Assembly: GCA_920105625.2 (NCBI GenBank)
Contig: OV050030.1
Location: 195,047,887 to 195,111,886 of the forward strand
Length of the DNA stretch: 64,000 bases
Reading direction: 5' to 3'
Source of the DNA: Clusia tigrina
Lineage: Eukaryota > Arthropoda > Insecta > Diptera > Clusiidae
Shown here piece after piece: positions 1 through 11,405 of this stretch. Both the position numbers and the translations under genes were made by a program. The notes under the pieces are model-generated. The model did not search any database and had not been told where the DNA came from. It was given only the letters and a program-made list of their open reading frames with translations. Positions within the stretch are counted from its first letter, which is position 1. Every line of letters starts with the position of its first letter.

Positions 1-2
1 GA

Positions 3-230
3 GTCAACTCAACGGAAGGGATTAACCAAGGAAGAAATCCTTTCAACACGGGGAATGGTCAGCAGCGACCAAATTGGAATTTTAGAGGTGGACAAAGGTT
101 AGGCAACACCCAACAGGGGTTGAAATGCTTCTCATGTGGACGGATGGGGCATCGTGCTGCGGAATGCAGGGATAGACAGTTCCAACAAAGGAACCAGGGA
201 AACTTCCAGCGGCCCAGTCGAGGCCAGTAG
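3..230 (+). CDS. gag: Gag C-terminal part (nucleocapsid, CCHC zinc knuckle), 5'-partial
   Basis: The frame is open from base 3 to the TAG at 228-230. It encodes a Gln/Asn/Gly/Arg-rich segment with one retroviral-type zinc knuckle, C-x2-C-x4-H-x4-C, with Cys codons at 126, 135 and 165 and the His codon at 150. In retroelements this domain binds the genomic RNA for packaging into virus-like particles. The capsid part lies outside the window. The flanking sequence (GQQRPNW before it, QFQQRNQGNFQRP after it) is typical of nucleocapsid tails. The pol frame is -1 relative to gag and overlaps it from base 176, so Pol is probably made as a Gag-Pol fusion through the slippery site at 197-203. Confidence 0.85.
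   Translation, partial: VNSTEGINQGRNPFNTGNGQQRPNWNFRGGQRLGNTQQGLKCFSCGRMGHRAAECRDRQFQQRNQGNFQRPSRGQ
197..203 (+). promoter_or_regulatory. -1 ribosomal frameshift site, heptamer GGGAAAC
   Basis: GGGAAAC lies in the gag frame exactly as G GGA AAC, matching the X XXY YYZ rule. It sits inside the gag/pol overlap (pol frame open from 176, gag stop at 228-230). A one-base back-slip here continues at codon 203-205 straight into the open pol frame. Downstream sequence can fold: CCAGTC (214-219) pairs with GACTGG (230-235), and an alternative nested fold pairs TTCCAG (204-209) with CTGGAA (232-237) around GGCC/GGCC. G GGA AAC is an established slippery site in lentiviruses such as visna and FIV. Its use here is inferred. 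Confidence 0.75.
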
Positions 231-1349
231 ACTGGAAAGCCAAAAGAAAGAGAGTAATAATAAGGCCGGAAATACGTGGGACTAGTAATGTAGGAACTAC
301 AGTCCAGGAGAAGGAGGAGCAGGAGGCATTCCAGTATCACGAAGAGTTAGGAAGTGGATACGCGTCCATGTTGGTAACAGAAGGACATTGCTTCGCTATG
401 AGCAGGATAGGTGATGCCTTCATCGAGATGCCCTGCGAGGAAGCAGCGAGTGGAAAACTAGTGCTATTAGTAGATTCAGGGGCGGACACTAGCCTCGTAA
501 AATCTAGTGTTTTACGGAAGGGGCTAGACATTAATCAAATGGACTTAAGAACCCTTAACGGAGCGTTTGGAGGGTGCATTAGGACATTGGGGTCGCTCAG
601 GATAGGGCACAGTGGAGTTAAGGGTATGAGTTTTAGAGTGCACGCAGTGGAAGTGGATAGGAAAGGTATCCCGGCTGATGGGATAATTGGCCGCGATAAT
701 CTTCGGGGCCGCACCATACTGGATGCGCTCGACAAGCAGTTATCATTCTACGATAACAATAAGAATATAATCCTGACTTTTCCATTAAAGTCTTGGCAAG
801 AAGGAACCGTGAATAGGGTTAAGAATTGTATAGAGGTAGTGAACGCAAGGTCAACCAGAGTAGTTACTATGCGTGTAAACACGAAACTTAGGACTCTTGT
901 TTTGCACAAGCAGCAGCTAGCGGACGGCGTATATATGGGAGAGACAATAACGCACGTTAACAAGGGTAAAGTGTACGCTTGTGTATTAAATGCATCAGAA
1001 GAGGACTACTATATGGATAAGGATTTTAGGCCTAAGTTCAATAGTTATGATAGTTTTAAGGAACCGAGTTATGGAGACCCAAGCGTAAATTCAGAAGAGA
1101 CGGCATCAATAGAAGCCATTTGTGCGTCATTCCATGATATATTTTTGCTGGAAGGAGACCAGTTAACGTATACACCAGAGGTAGAGCATGAAATACCTAC
1201 TAGGGTGGATCAAGCACCAATTAACCAGAAACAGTACAGATTGCCACAGGCTCACAAATATGGGGTAAACAGGCAAGTGGAAGGGATATTGAAAGATAAC
1301 ATAATTTCACCGAGTATCTCGCCTTGGAACTCACCAATAATTTTGGTAC
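203..1349 (+). pseudogene. pol: Pol fragment: retropepsin plus N-terminal reverse transcriptase, truncated
   Basis: The frame is open from 176 and has its first ATG at 368. Counting from that ATG, the aspartic protease has its catalytic DSGA at residues 36-39 (codons 473-484) and the second conserved block GIIGRD at 105-110. A linker of about 150 residues follows. RT then begins near residue 264 with the gypsy-type sequence from HEIPTRV through YRLPQ, and the run NIISPSISPWNSPIILV near residues 311-327. The coding sequence then runs into satellite and the chance extension stops at 1390. Everything from the RT palm onward is absent, so no active polymerase can be made. No stop or frameshift interrupts the surviving part, which suggests a fairly young fragment. 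Confidence 0.85.
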
Positions 1350-3000
1350 GTCAGAGTCTCTGTTGGCGTCTCATTCGCGGCCGCTGTTGATTTGGGGGAT
1401 CTGCTGCCTTCTCTATGCCTATATCTACCCCTATCTGAATCAGTCGGCGACTTAGTAGGCGTCGCAGCCTCTGGCAGCATCTCTGTAGGCGTCTCAGTCG
1501 CTGCCGCTGTCGATTGGGAGGGTCTGCTGCCTTCTTTATGCCTATATTACCCCTTTCTAACTCAGTCGGCGTCTCAGTCGGCGTCGCAGTCTCTGTCAAC
1601 GTATCTGTAGGCGTCTCAGTCCGTGCCGCTGTCGTTAGGGGGGTCTTCTGCCTTCTCTGTGCCTATAACTACCCCTATCTACCTCAGACGGCGTCTCATT
1701 TGGCGTCGCAGCCTCTGTCAGAGTATCTGTAGGTGTCTCAGTCGCGGCCGCTGTTAATTTGGGGGTCTGCGGCCTTCTCTATGCCTATTTCTACCCCTGC
1801 CTCAGTCGGCGAGTTAGTAGGCGTCGCAGCTTCTGGCAGCATCTCTGTAGGCGTCTCAGTCACTGCCGCTGTCGATTGGGAGGGTCTGCTGCCTTCTCTA
1901 TGCCTAGAATACCCCTATCTAACTCAGTCGGCGTCCCAGTCGACGTCGCAGCTTCTGTCAGCGTCTCTGTAGGCGTCTCAGTCGTTGCCGCTGACAGTAG
2001 GGGGTCTGCTACCTTCTCTATGCCTATATCTACTCCTATCTGCCTCCGTCGGCGTCTCAGTCGGCATCGAAGCCTCTTTCAGCATCTCTGTAGGCGTCTC
2101 AGTCGTTGCCGCTGTCGATTGAGGGGTCTGCTGCCTTCTGTATGCCTATATCTACCCCTATCTGCCTCAGTCGGCGTCTCAGTCGGCATCGAAGCCTCTT
2201 TCAGCATCTCTGTAGGCGTCTCTGTAGGCGTCTCTGTATGCGTGTCAGTCGCTGCCGCTGTCGATTGGGGGGGTCTATCTCTACCCCTATCTGCCACAGT
2301 CGGCGTCTCAGTCAGCGTCCCAGCCTCTGTCAGCGTCTCTGTAGGAGTCTCAGTCGCTGCCGCTGTCGATTGGGGGTCTGCTGCCTTCTTTATGCCTACC
2401 CCTATCTGCCTCAGTCGATTTTTTAGTCGGCGTGCCAGCCTCTATCAGCGTCTCTGTAGGCGTCTCAGTCGCTGCGTTGTCGATTGGGAGGGTCTGCTGC
2501 CTTCTCTGTGCCTATAACAACCCCTATCTACCTCAGTCGGCGTCTCAGTCGGCGTCGCAGCCTCTGTCAGCGTCTCTGGAGGCGTCTCAGTCGCTGCCGC
2601 TGTCGATATGGGGGGTCTGCTGCCTTCTCTATGCCTATATCTACTCCTATATGCCTCAGTCTGCGAATTAGTAGGCGTATGTCTACCCCTATCGGCCTCA
2701 GTCGACGTCTCAGTCAGCGTCTCAGCCTCTGTCAAGGGCTCTGTAGGTGTCTCAGTCGCTGCCGGTGGCGATTGGGGGGTCTTCTGCCTTCCTTATGCCT
2801 ATATCTACCCCTATCTTCCTCAGTCGGCGTTGCAGCCCCTGTCAGCGTTTCTGTAGGCGTCTCAGTCGCTGCCGCTGTCGATTGGGAGGTCTGTTGCCTT
2901 CTCTATGCCAACAACTACCCCCATCTGCCTCAGTCGGCGTCCCAGTTGGCATCGCAGCCTCTGCCAGCGTCTCTGCAGGCATCGCAATTGTTGCCGCTGT
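1350..3000. repeat. Satellite, leading monomers next to the gypsy fragment
   Basis: These are diverse monomers of the same satellite. The first two belong to the subfamily with GCGGCCGC (1377-1384 and 1744-1751) followed by TGTTGATTT or TGTTAATTT. The stretch resembles parts of 12.95-13.4 kb and 27.6-28.0 kb. The segment at about 2685-2940 is one of the two unoccupied counterparts of the LINE insertion site. No gene is seen here. Confidence 0.85.
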
Positions 3001-6000
3001 CGATTGGTGGGTCTGCTGCCTTTTCTATGCCTATATCTACCCCTCTCTGCCTCAGTCAGCGCCTCAGTCGGCGTCGCAGCCTCTGCCAGCGTCGCAGCCT
3101 CTTTCAGCGTCTCGGTAGGCATCGCAGCTGTTGCCGCTGTCGCTTGGTGGGTGTGCTGCCTTCTCTATGTTTATATTTACCCCTATCTGCCACAGTTGGC
3201 GTCTCAGTCGGCGTCCCAGCCTCTGTCAGCGTATCTGTAGGCGTCTCAGTCGCTGCCGCTGTCGATTGGGAGGGTCTGCTGCCTTCTCTATGCCTATATA
3301 TACCCCTATCTGCCTCAGTCGGCGACTTAGTAGGCGTCGCAGCCTCTTTCAGCGTCTCTGTAGGCGTCTCAGTCGTTGCCGCTGTCGATTTGGGGGTCGG
3401 CTGCCTTCTCTATTCCTATATCTACCCCTATCTGCCTCCGTCGGCGTCTCAATCGGCGTCGAAGTCTCTTTCAGCGTCTCTGTAGGCGACTCAGTCGTTG
3501 CCGCTGCCGATTGGGGGGTCTGCTGCCTTCTCTATGCCTATATATACCCCTATCTGCCTCAGTCGGCGTCTCAGTCGGCAACGAAGCCTCTTTCACCATC
3601 TCTGTAGGCGTCTCTGTATGCGTGTCAGTCGCTGCCGCTGTCGATTGGGGAGGGTCCATATCTACCCCTATCTTCCACAGTCGGCGTCTCAGTCGGCGTC
3701 CCAGCCTCTGTCAGCGTCTCTGTAGGCGTCTCAGTCGCTGCCGCTGTCGATTGGGGGGTCTGCTGCCTTCTTTATGCCTACACCTATCTGCCTCAGTCGA
3801 TTTTTTAGTTGGCGTCCCAGCTTCTATCAGCGTCTCTGTAGGCGTCTCAGTCGCTGCTTTGTCGATTGGGAGGGTCTGCTGCCTTCTGTGTGCCTATAAC
3901 TACCCCTATCTACCTCCTATATCCATTATCCGCCTATATCTGCCTCAGTATATGCCTATCTGCCTCAGTAGGCGTCTCAGCCAGCGTCGCAGCCTCTGTC
4001 AGCGTCTCTGTAGGCGTCTCAGCCGTTGTCGATATGGGGGGGTATGCTGCCGTCTCTATTTTTATATCTACTCCTATATGCGTCAGTCGGCGTATTAATT
4101 GGCGTCGCAGCCTCTGTCAAAGTCTCTGTAGGCGTCTCATTCGCGGCCGCTGTTGATTTGGGGGGTCTGCTGCCTTCTCTATGCCTATATCTACCCCTAT
4201 CTGAATCAGTCGGCGTCTCAGTCGGCGTCGCAGTCTCTGGCAACGTATCTGTTGGCGTCTCAGTCTGTGCCGCTGTCGATAGGGGGGTCTTCTGCCTTCT
4301 TTGTGCCTATAACTACCCCTATCTACCTCAGACGGCGTCTCATTTGGCGTCGCAGCCTCTGTCAGAGTCTCTGTAGGTGTCTCAGTCGCGGCCGCTTTTG
4401 ATTTGGGGGTCTGCTGCCTTCTCTATGCCTATATCTACCCCTGCATCAGTCGGCGAGTTAGTAGGCGTCGCAGCTTCTGGCAGCATCTCTGTAGGCGTCT
4501 CAGTCGCTCCCGCTGTCGATTGGGAGGGTATGCTGCCTTCTCTATGCCTATATTACCCCTATCTAACTCAGTCGGCGTCTCAGTCGGCGTCGCAGCCTCT
4601 GTCAGCGTCTCTGTAGGGGTCTCAGTCGTTGCAGCTGATGGTAGGGGGTCTGCTACCTTCTCTATGCCTATATCTACTCCTATCTGCCTCCGTCGGCGTC
4701 TCAATCAGCGTCGAAGCCTCTTTCAGAGTCTCTGTAGGCGTCTCAGTCGCTGCCGCTGTCGATTTGGGGGGTCTGCTGCCCTCTCTATGCCTATATCTAC
4801 TCCTATCTGCCTCAGTCGGCGAATTAGTAGGCGTCGCAGCTTCTGGCAGCATCTCTGTAGGCGTCTCAGTCGCTGCCGCTGTCGATTGGGAGGGTCTGCT
4901 GCCTTCTCTATGCCTCTATTACCCCTATCTAACTCAGTTGGCGTCTCAATCGGCGTCGAAGCCTCTTTCAGCGTCTCTGTAAGCTTCTCTGTAGGCGTCT
5001 GAGTCGCTGCCGCTGTCGATTGGTGGGTCTGCTGCCTTTTCTATGCCTATATCTACCGCTCTCTGCCTCAGTCAGCGCCTCAGACGGCGTCGCAGCCCCT
5101 GTCAGCGTCGCAGCCTCTGTCAGCGTCTCGGTAGGCATCGCAGCTGTTGCCGCTGTCGCTTGGTGGGTCTGCTGCCTCTCTATGCCTATATCTACCTCTA
5201 TCTGCCTCAGTCGGCGTCCCAGTCGGCGTCCCAGCCTCTGTCAGCGTCTCTGTAGGCGTCTCAGTCGCTGCCACTGTCGATTGGGAGGGTCTGCTGCCTT
5301 CTCTATGCCTATATATACCCCTATCTGCCTCAGTCGGCGACTTAGTAGGCGTCGCAGCCTCTTTCAGCGTCTCTGTAGGCGTCTCAGTCGTTGCCGCTGT
5401 CGATTGGGGGGTCTGCTGCCTTCTCTATTCCTATATCTACCCCTATCTGCCTCCGTCGGCGTCTCAATCGGCGTCGAAGCCTCTTTCAGCGTCTCTGTAG
5501 GCGTCTCAGTCATTGCCGCTGCCGATTGGGGGGTCTGCTGCCTTCTCTATGCCTATATATACCCCTATCTGCCTCAGTCGGCGTCTCAGTCGGCAACGAA
5601 GCCTCTTTCACCATCTCTGTAGGCGTCTCTGTATGCGTGTCAGTCGCTGCCGCTGTCGATTGGGGGGGTCCATATCTACCCCTATCTTCCACAGTCGGCG
5701 TCTCAGTCGGCGTCCCAGCCTCTGTCAGCGTCTCTGTAGGCGTCTCAGTCGCTGCCGCTGTCGATTGGGGGGTCTGCTGCCTTCTGTGTGCCTATAACTA
5801 CCCCTATCTACCTCCTATATCCTATATCCGCCTATATCTGCCTCAGTAGATGCCTATCTGCCTCAGTAGGCGTCTCAGCCGGCGTCGCAGCCTCTGTCAG
5901 CGTCTCTGTAGGCGTCTCAGCCGTTGTCGATATGGGGGGGTATGCTGCCGTTTCTATTTTTATATCTACTCCTATATGCGTCAGTCGGCGTATTAATCGG

Positions 6001-7030
6001 CGTCGTAGTCTCTGTCAGAGTCTCTGTAGGCGTCTTAGTCGCGGCCGCTGTTGATAGGGGGATCTGCTGCCTTCTCTGTGCCTATAACTACCCCTATCTA
6101 CCTCAGTCGGCGTCTCATTGGGCGTCGCAGCCTCTGTAAAAGTCTCTGTAGGCGTCTCATTCGCGGCCGCTGTTGATTTGGGGGGTCTGCTGCCTTCTCT
6201 ATGATTATATCTACCCCTATCTGAATCAGTCGGCGTCTCAGTCGGCGTCGCAGTCTCTGGCAACGTATCTGTTGGCGTCTCAGTCTGTGCCGCTGTCGAT
6301 AGGGGGGTCTTCTGCCTTCTTTGTGCATATAACTACCCCTATCTACCTCAGACGGCGTCTCATTTGGCGTCGCAGCCTCTGTCAGAGTCTCTGTAGGTGT
6401 CTCAGTCGCGGCCGCTGTTGATTTGGGGGTCTGCTGCCTTCTCTATGCCTATATCTACCCCTGCATCAGTCGGCGAGTTAGTAGGCGTCGCAGCTTCTGG
6501 CAGCATCTCTGTAGGCGTCTCAGTCGCTCCCGCTGTCCATTGGGAGGGTCTGCTGCCTTCTCTATGCCTATATTACCCCTATCTAACTCAGTCGGCGTCT
6601 CAGTCTGCGTCGCAGCCTCTGTCAGCGTCTCTGTAGGGGTCTCAGTCGTTGCAGCTGATGGTAGGGGGTCTGCTACCTTCTCTATGCCTATATCTACTCC
6701 TATCTGCCTCCGTCGGCGTCTCAATCAGCGTCGAAGCCTCTTTCAGAGTCTCTGTAGGCGTCTCAGTCGCTACCGCTGTCGATTTGGGGGGTCTGCTGCC
6801 CTCTCTATGCCTATATCTACTCCTATCTGCCTCAGTCGGCGAATTAGTAGGCGTCGCAGCCTCTGGCAGCATATCTGTAGGCGTCTCAGTCGCTGCCGCT
6901 GTCGATTGGGAGGGTCTGCTGCCTACTCTATGCCTCTATTAGCCCTATCTAACTCAGTTGGCGTCACAATCGGCGTCGAAACCTCTTTCAGCGTCTCTGT
7001 AAGCTTCTCTGTAGGCGTCTGAGTCGCTGC
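3000..7030. repeat. Tandem higher-order repeat, two copies of ~2.02 kb
   Basis: Equivalent monomers recur at an offset of 2,015-2,020 bp. For example the 3498 region matches 5513, 4153 matches 6173, and 4403-5002 matches 6423-7022. Copy 1 is about 3000-5010 and copy 2 about 5010-7030. Both contain the AT-rich insertion monomer (about 3911 and 5811), and copy 2 has lost a short piece near 6000-6160. The same series of variant monomers reappears in 13.4-21.5 kb. Confidence 0.8.
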
Positions 7031-7043
7031 CGCTGTCGATTGG

Positions 7044-10000
7044 TGGGTCTGCTGCCTCTCTATGCCTATATCTACCTCTATCTGCCTCAGTCGGCGTCCC
7101 AGTCGGCGTCCCAGCCTCTGTCAGCGTCTCTGTAGGCGTCTCAGTCGCTGCCGCTGTCGATTAGGAGGGTCTGCTGCCTTCTCTATGCCTATATCTACCT
7201 CTATCTGCCTCAGTCGGCGACTTAGTAGGCGTCGCAGCCTCTTTCAGCGTCTCTGTAGGCGTCTCAGTCGTTGCCGCTGTCGATTGGGGGATCTGCTGCC
7301 TTCTCTATTCCTATATCTACCCCTATCTGCCTCCGTCGGCGTCTCAATCAGCGTCGAAGCCTTATTCAGCGTCTCTGTAGGCGTCTCAGTCGTTGCCGCT
7401 GTCGATTGGGGGGTCTGCTGCATTCTCTATGCCTATATCTACCCCTATCTGCCTCAGTCGGCGTCTCAGTCGGCATCGAAGCCTCTTTCAGCATCTCTGT
7501 AGGCGTCTCTATATGCGTGTCAGTCGCTGCCGCTGTCGATTGGGGGGGTCTATATCTACCCCTATCTGCCACAGTCGGCGTCTCAGTCGGCGTCCCAGCC
7601 TCTGTCAGCGTCTCTGTAGACGTCTCAGTCGCTGCCGCTGTCGGTTGGGGGGTCTGCTGCCTTCTTTATGCCTACCCCTGTCTGCCTCAGTCGATTTTTT
7701 AGTCGGCGTCCCAGCCTCTATCAGCGTCTCTGTAGGCGTCTCAGTCGCTGCGTTGTCGATTGGGAGGGTCTGCTGCCTTCTCTGTGCCTATAACTACCCC
7801 TATCTACCTCAGTCGGCGTCTCAGTCGGCGTCGCAGCCTCTGTCAGCGTCTCTGTAGGCGTCTCAGTCGCTGCCGCTGTCGATTTGGGCGATCTGCTGCC
7901 TTCTCTATGCCTATATCTACCCCTATCTGCCTCAGTCGGCATCTCAGTCGACATCGCAGCCTCTGTCAGAATCCCTGTAGGCGCCTCAGTCGCTGCCGCT
8001 GTCGATTTGGGCGCTCTGCTGCCTTCTCTATGCCCATATCAACCCCTATCTGCCTCAGTCGGCATCGCAGCCTCTATCAGCGTCTCTGTAGGCATCTGAG
8101 TCGCTGCCGCTGTCGATTGGGGGGATCTGCTGTCTTCTGTATGCCTATATCTACCCCTATCTGCCTCAGTAGGCGTCTCAGCCGGCGTCGCAGCCTCTGT
8201 CAGCATCTCTGTAGGCGTCTCAGTCCGTGCCGCTGTCGATTGGGAGGGTCTGCTGCCTTCTCTATGCCTATATTACACCTATCTAACTCAGTCGGCGTCT
8301 CAGTCGGCATCGAAGCCTCTTTCAGCATCTCTGTAGGCGTCTCTGTTGGGGTCTATGTAGGCGTCTCTGTATTCATCTCTGTAGGCATCTCTGTAGGCGT
8401 CTCTATAGGGAGGGTCTGCTGCCTTCTCTATGCCTATATTACACCTATCTAACGCAGTCGGCGTTTTAGTCGTCGTCGCAGCGTCTGTCAGCGTCTCTGT
8501 AGGCGTCTCAGTCCGTGCCTCTGTCGATAGGAGGGTCTGCTGCGTTCTCTGTGCCTATAACAACTACCCCTATCTATCTCAGTCGGCATCTCAGTCGGCA
8601 TCGCAGCTTCTGTCAACGCCTCTGTAGGTGTCTCAGTCGCTGCCACTGTCGATTGGGAGTGTCTGCTGCCTTCTCTATGCCTATATTACCCCTATCTAAC
8701 ATAGTCGGCGTCTCAATCGGCGTCGAAGCCTCTTTCAGCGTCACTGTAAGCTTCTCTGTAGGCGTCTCAGTCGCTGCCGCTGTCGATTGGGGGGTCTGCC
8801 GCCTTCTCTATGCCTATATCTACCCCTATCTGCCTCAGTCGGCGTCTCAGTCGGCGTCACAGCCTCTGTCAGCGTCAGTGTAGGCGTCTCAGTCGCTGCC
8901 GCTGTCGATTGGGGGGTCTGCTGCCTTCTCTATGCCTAAATTTACCCCTATCTGCCTCCGTCGGCGTCTCAGTCGGCATCTCAGTCGGCGTCGCAGCCTC
9001 TGTCAGTGTCTCTGTACGCGTCTCAGTCGCTGCCACTGTCGATAGGGGGGTCTGCTGCCTTCTGTATGACTATATCTACCCCTATCTGCCTCCGTCGGCG
9101 TCGCAGCCTCTGTCAGCGTCTCTGTTGGCGTCTCAATCGTTGCCGCTGTCGATTGGCGGTTGCTGCTGCCTTCGCTATGCCTATATCTACCCCTGTCTGC
9201 CTCAGTCAGCGTCTCAGTCAGCGTCAAAGACTCTTTCAGCGTCTCAGCAGGCGTCTCTGTAGACGTCTCTGTAGGCATCTCTGTAGGCGTCTCTGTATGC
9301 GTCTGTGTAGGCGTCTCTGTAGGCATGTCTGTAGGCGTCTCTGTAGGCGTCTCAGTCGCTGCCGCTGTCGATTGGGGGGTCTGCTGCCTTCTCTATGCCT
9401 TTACCTACCCCTATCTATCCTCAGTCAGCGTCTCTGTAGGCGTCTCAGTTCGTTGCCGCTGTCGATTGGGGGGTCTGCTGCATTCTCTCAGTCGCTGCCG
9501 CTGTCGATTGGGGGGTCTGGTGCCTTCTGTATACCTATACCTACACCTATCTGCCTCAGTAGGCGTCTCAGCCGGCGTCGCAGCCTCTTTCAGCGTCTCT
9601 GTAGGCGTCTCAGTCGCTGCCTCTCTCGATTTGGGGGGAATGCTGCCGTCTCTATGCCTATATCTACTCCTATACTCGTATGCCTCAGTCGGCGTCTTAA
9701 TCGGCGTCGCAGCCTCTGTCAGCGTTTCTGTAGGCGTCTCAGTCGCTGCCGCTGTTGATTGGGGTTCTGCTGCATTCTCTATGCCTATATCTACCCCTAT
9801 CTGCCTCAGTCGGAGTTGCAGCCTCTGTCAGCGTCTCTGTAGGCGTCTCAGTCGCTGCCGCTGTCGATTGGGGGGATCTGCTGTCTTCTGTATGCCTATA
9901 TCTACCCCTATCTGCCTCAGTAGGCGTCTCAGCCGGCGTCGCAGCCTCTGTCAGCGTCTCTGTAGGCGTCTCAGTCGCTGCCGCTGTCGATTTGGGGGGT

Positions 10001-11405
10001 ATGGTGCCGTCTCTATGTTTATATCTACTCCTATAGCGCTAGTCAGTCGGCGTCTTAATCGGCGTCCCAGCCTCTGTCAGCATCTCTGTAGGCGTCTCAG
10101 TCGCTGTCGCTGTCGATTGGGAGGGTCTGCTGCCTTCTCTATGCCTATATCTACCCCTATCTGCCTCAGTCGGCTACTTAGTAGGCGTCGCAGCCTCTTT
10201 CAGCGTCTCTGTAGGCGTCTCAGTCGTTGCCGCTGTCGATTTGGGGGTCTGCTGCCTTCTCTATGCCTAAATTTACCCCTATCTGCCTCCGTCGGCGTCT
10301 CAGTCGGCGTCTCAGTCGGCGTCGCAGCCTCTGTCAGCGTCTCTGTAGGCGTATCAGTCGCTGCCGCTGTCGATTGGGGGGTCTGCTGCCTTCTGTATGA
10401 CTATATCTACCCCTATCTGCCTCAGTCGGCGTCGCAGCCTCTGTCAGAATATCTGTAGGCGTCTCAGTCGCTGTCGCTGTCGATTGGGAGGGTCAGCTGC
10501 CTTCTCTATGCCTATATTTACCCCTTTCTGCCTCAGTCGGTGTCTCAGGCGGCGTCGCAGCCTCTGTCACCGTCTCTGTAGGAGTCTTAGTCGTTGCCGC
10601 TGTTGATTGGGGGGTCTACTGCCTTCTCTATGCTTATATCTACCCCTATCTCCCTCAGTCGGCGTCTCAGTCGCCGTCGCAGCCTCTGTCAGCGTCTCTG
10701 TAGGCATCTCAGTCGCTGCCGCTGTCGATTGGGGGGTCTGCTTTCTTCTGTATGACTATATCTACCCCTATCTGCCTCAGTAGGCGTCTCAGTCGGCGTC
10801 GCAACCTCTGTCAGAGTCTCTGTAGGCGTCTCAGTCGTTGCCGCTGTCGATTGGGGGGTCTGCTGCCTTGTATTTGCCTATATCTACCCCTATTTGCCTC
10901 AGTCGGCGCCTCAGTCGGCATCGAAGCCTCTTTCAGCATCTCTGTAGGTGTCTCTGTAGGCGTCTATGTAGGCGTCTCTGTAGGCGTCTCTGTAGTCGTC
11001 TCTGTAGGCGTGTCAGTCGCTGCCGCTGTCGATTGGGGGGGGGGGGGAATATATCTACCCCTATCTGCCACAGTCTGGGGTCGCAGTCGGCGTTCCAGCC
11101 TCTGTCAGCGTCTCTGTAGGCGTCTCAGTCGTTGCCGCTGTCGATTGGCGGGGGCTGCTGCCTACTCTATGCCTATATCTACCCCTATCTATCCTCAGTC
11201 AGCGTCTCTGTAGGCTTCTCAGTTCGTTGCCGCTGTCGATTGGGGGGTCTGCTGCCTTCTTTATGCCTACCCCTACCTGCCTCAGTCGACTTTTCAGTCG
11301 GCGTCGCAGCCTCTATCAGCGTCTTTGTAGGCGTCTCAGTCGCTGCCGCTGTCGATTGGAGGGGTCTGATGCCTACTCTATGCCTATATCTACCCCTATA
11401 TGCCT
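7044..11405. repeat. Higher-order block X, copy 1 (~4.4 kb)
   Basis: This long run of distinctive monomers reappears at 21635-26120 with offsets stepping from 14,591 to 14,828, 14,813 and 14,716 bp, so the copies differ by several indels. Markers include the 12-bp minisatellite at 9250-9357, a shared truncated monomer with the junction at 9488/9489 (CATTCTCT joined to CAGTCGCTG), and a 13-G run at 11035-11047. Related blocks also occupy about 33.1-36.9 and 37.4-41.2 kb. Confidence 0.8.
9250..9357 (+). repeat. 12-bp minisatellite inside a satellite monomer
   Basis: There are nine consecutive 12-bp units of the type GGCGTCTCTGTA, with variants GACGTCTCTGTA, GGCATCTCTGTA and TGCGTCTGTGTA, ending in GGCGTCTCAGTC. 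The same expanded patch is found at 24063-24170 and at about 49469-49576. It shows that the basic slippage unit of the satellite is 12 bp. Confidence 0.88.

Larger units (their letters stand above)
1..1349 (+). mobile_element. Ty3/gypsy-type LTR retrotransposon, internal fragment
   Basis: The fragment contains, in order, the end of gag with a CCHC zinc knuckle, a retropepsin and the N-terminal part of a reverse transcriptase. This gag-protease-RT order is that of Ty3/gypsy (Metaviridae) elements. It enters the window already inside gag and is broken at about 1346-1350, where satellite DNA starts. The RT catalytic YxDD, RNase H, integrase and both LTRs are missing from what is visible, so the 5' part may lie upstream but the 3' part is lost here. 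No LTR or target-site duplication can be identified. The clade within Ty3/gypsy is not resolved. Confidence 0.88.

Noticed and set aside
59..963. Short minus-strand open frames over the gypsy fragment
   Set aside because: They are antisense shadows of gag/pol, whose plus-strand frames have recognisable zinc-knuckle, protease and RT motifs.
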